Assembly: GCF_017744675.1 (NCBI RefSeq)
Contig: NZ_JAGIAV010000003.1
Location: 124,001-188,000 of the forward strand
DNA: 64,000 nucleotides
Direction of reading: 5' to 3'
Source of the DNA: Flavobacterium sp.
Lineage (GTDB): Bacteria > Bacteroidota > Bacteroidia > Flavobacteriales > Flavobacteriaceae
Part shown: piece after piece, positions 63,469 to 64,000 of the stretch
How the letters are laid out: every line of letters begins with the position of its first letter
Position numbering within the stretch: the first letter of the stretch is position 1
Made by a program: the position numbers and the translations under genes
Notes under the pieces: generated by a model
Database searches by the model: none
What the model was told of the DNA's origin: nothing
The model's input: the letters and a program-made list of their open reading frames with translations, nothing else

Positions 63469-64000
63469 GATCGGTCATTTTTGAGTTTATCGAACTTGAT
63501 TTCATTTATAACTTCAATGTCATTGCCTAAAGTTTTTTGTGCTATTAATTCAGCTTTTACAGCTGTGTTGTCAAAAATCAATGCCTCATTAACTATAGGC
63601 AAATATATATCAAATAAATTAGTTATTCCATTTTTATACCTGCGTTTAATAACATCGGTTTCAATATTGTGACCGCCTTCCTGAACTCTTGTTTTAACCC
63701 TCTCGATTGCGAGATCAACACTATTGAGCCAAAAAAACAAAAGCACCACTTTATAGCCTTTTTCCTGAGCTGTAATCACTTTCTGCTTATAGCTTTTAGT
63801 GGCTAAAGTCGTTTCGAAAGCAAAGACTTCATTGTTGGCTAATAACTCATTGATTCTGTGAAGCATTATCCTTCCCGCTTCAAAGGCTGCCTTTTCGGGC
63901 TGAAAAGGAGAAAGCCCTTTGGCAATTTCGTCCGCATTTACAAATTCTTTACACTGCAATATCTCAGGAAGAATTGTAAATGAAGCTGTAGTTTTACCTG
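63417..64000 (-). CDS. Zeta-toxin-like P-loop kinase, 5' end outside the window
   Basis: About 194 residues are visible. The frame runs off the right edge at GKTTASFTILPE, the end of a Walker A loop, so only a short N-terminus is missing. Next come FVNADEIAKGLSPF, GRIMLHRINELL and FAFETTLA, the NAD-E and ETT-type motifs of zeta/PezT-like kinases. The final third is basic (QQRHRLRRRL). Family members phosphorylate cell-wall precursors or other small molecules. Orphan kinases of this group are common, so toxin function is not certain. Confidence 0.8.
   Translation of the reverse strand, partial: GKTTASFTILPEILQCKEFVNADEIAKGLSPFQPEKAAFEAGRIMLHRINELLANNEVFAFETTLATKSYKQKVITAQEKGYKVVLLFFWLNSVDLAIERVKTRVQEGGHNIETDVIKRRYKNGITNLFDIYLPIVNEALIFDNTAVKAELIAQKTLGNDIEVINEIKFDKLKNDRSWENTKQQQRHRLRRRL

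Overview
The window looks like a chromosomal piece of a Flavobacterium-type member of the Bacteroidota. Evidence: AT-rich DNA, two SusC/SusD outer-membrane pairs, lipoprotein signals, Bacteroidota -7 promoter elements (TAnnTTTG), and many short dispersed intergenic repeats. I saw no rRNA, tRNA or CRISPR array.

Region 1 (1-14.9 kb, almost all minus strand) is a trans-4-hydroxyproline and peptide utilisation locus. It holds a DHDPS-like deaminase, an alpha-ketoglutarate semialdehyde dehydrogenase, a 4-hydroxyproline 2-epimerase with both catalytic cysteines, a D-amino-acid (D-hydroxyproline) dehydrogenase, an Xaa-Pro aminopeptidase, a DPP-IV peptidase, a SusC/SusD pair and the start of a secreted protein at the left edge. 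A divergent AraC regulator sits at the head. The operon promoter and the SusC promoter carry the same direct repeat at the same distance from their -7 boxes, so they are probably one regulon.

Region 2 (15-26.8 kb) is a glycan utilisation locus: GH36 alpha-galactosidase, a second SusC/SusD pair, and two secreted (alpha/alpha)6-type glycosidase-like proteins of no family I can name.

Region 3 (27.5-40.6 kb, minus) is the most striking part. In transcription order it has a DUF1338/HglS-type 2-oxoadipate dioxygenase, an ALDH7-type aminoadipate-semialdehyde dehydrogenase, a secreted GH63 alpha-glucosidase, a secreted GH42 beta-galactosidase, a fusion of an APH-type kinase with a class-III aminotransferase-fold lyase (as in human hydroxylysine kinase plus phosphohydroxylysine phospho-lyase), and a YdiJ-like D-2-hydroxyglutarate dehydrogenase. 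A divergent Lrp/AsnC regulator precedes it. Read together they spell a route from collagen-type glucosyl-galactosyl-hydroxylysine to 2-oxoglutarate, lacking only an aminoadipate aminotransferase. With region 1 the window would cover both amino acids that mark collagen, plus the collagen disaccharide. This is inferred from family membership and order; it is not proven.

Region 4 (40.6-43.3 kb) has an NmrA-like gene broken by a stop codon, bioB, and a small membrane protein.

Region 5 (43.3-64 kb) is accessory. Four orphan RHS tip modules (conserved RHS core fused to variable toxin-like tails, each followed by a putative immunity gene) are mixed with three IS1-family copies, one decayed. Further right come a gene trio with a HEPN-like protein, and a recombination/replication block (two tyrosine recombinases, a P-loop ATPase, a Toprim-like protein, a serine recombinase and an HUH Rep-like protein). 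Next are lipoproteins with an XRE regulator, and at the right edge a zeta-toxin-like kinase with a small overlapping partner.
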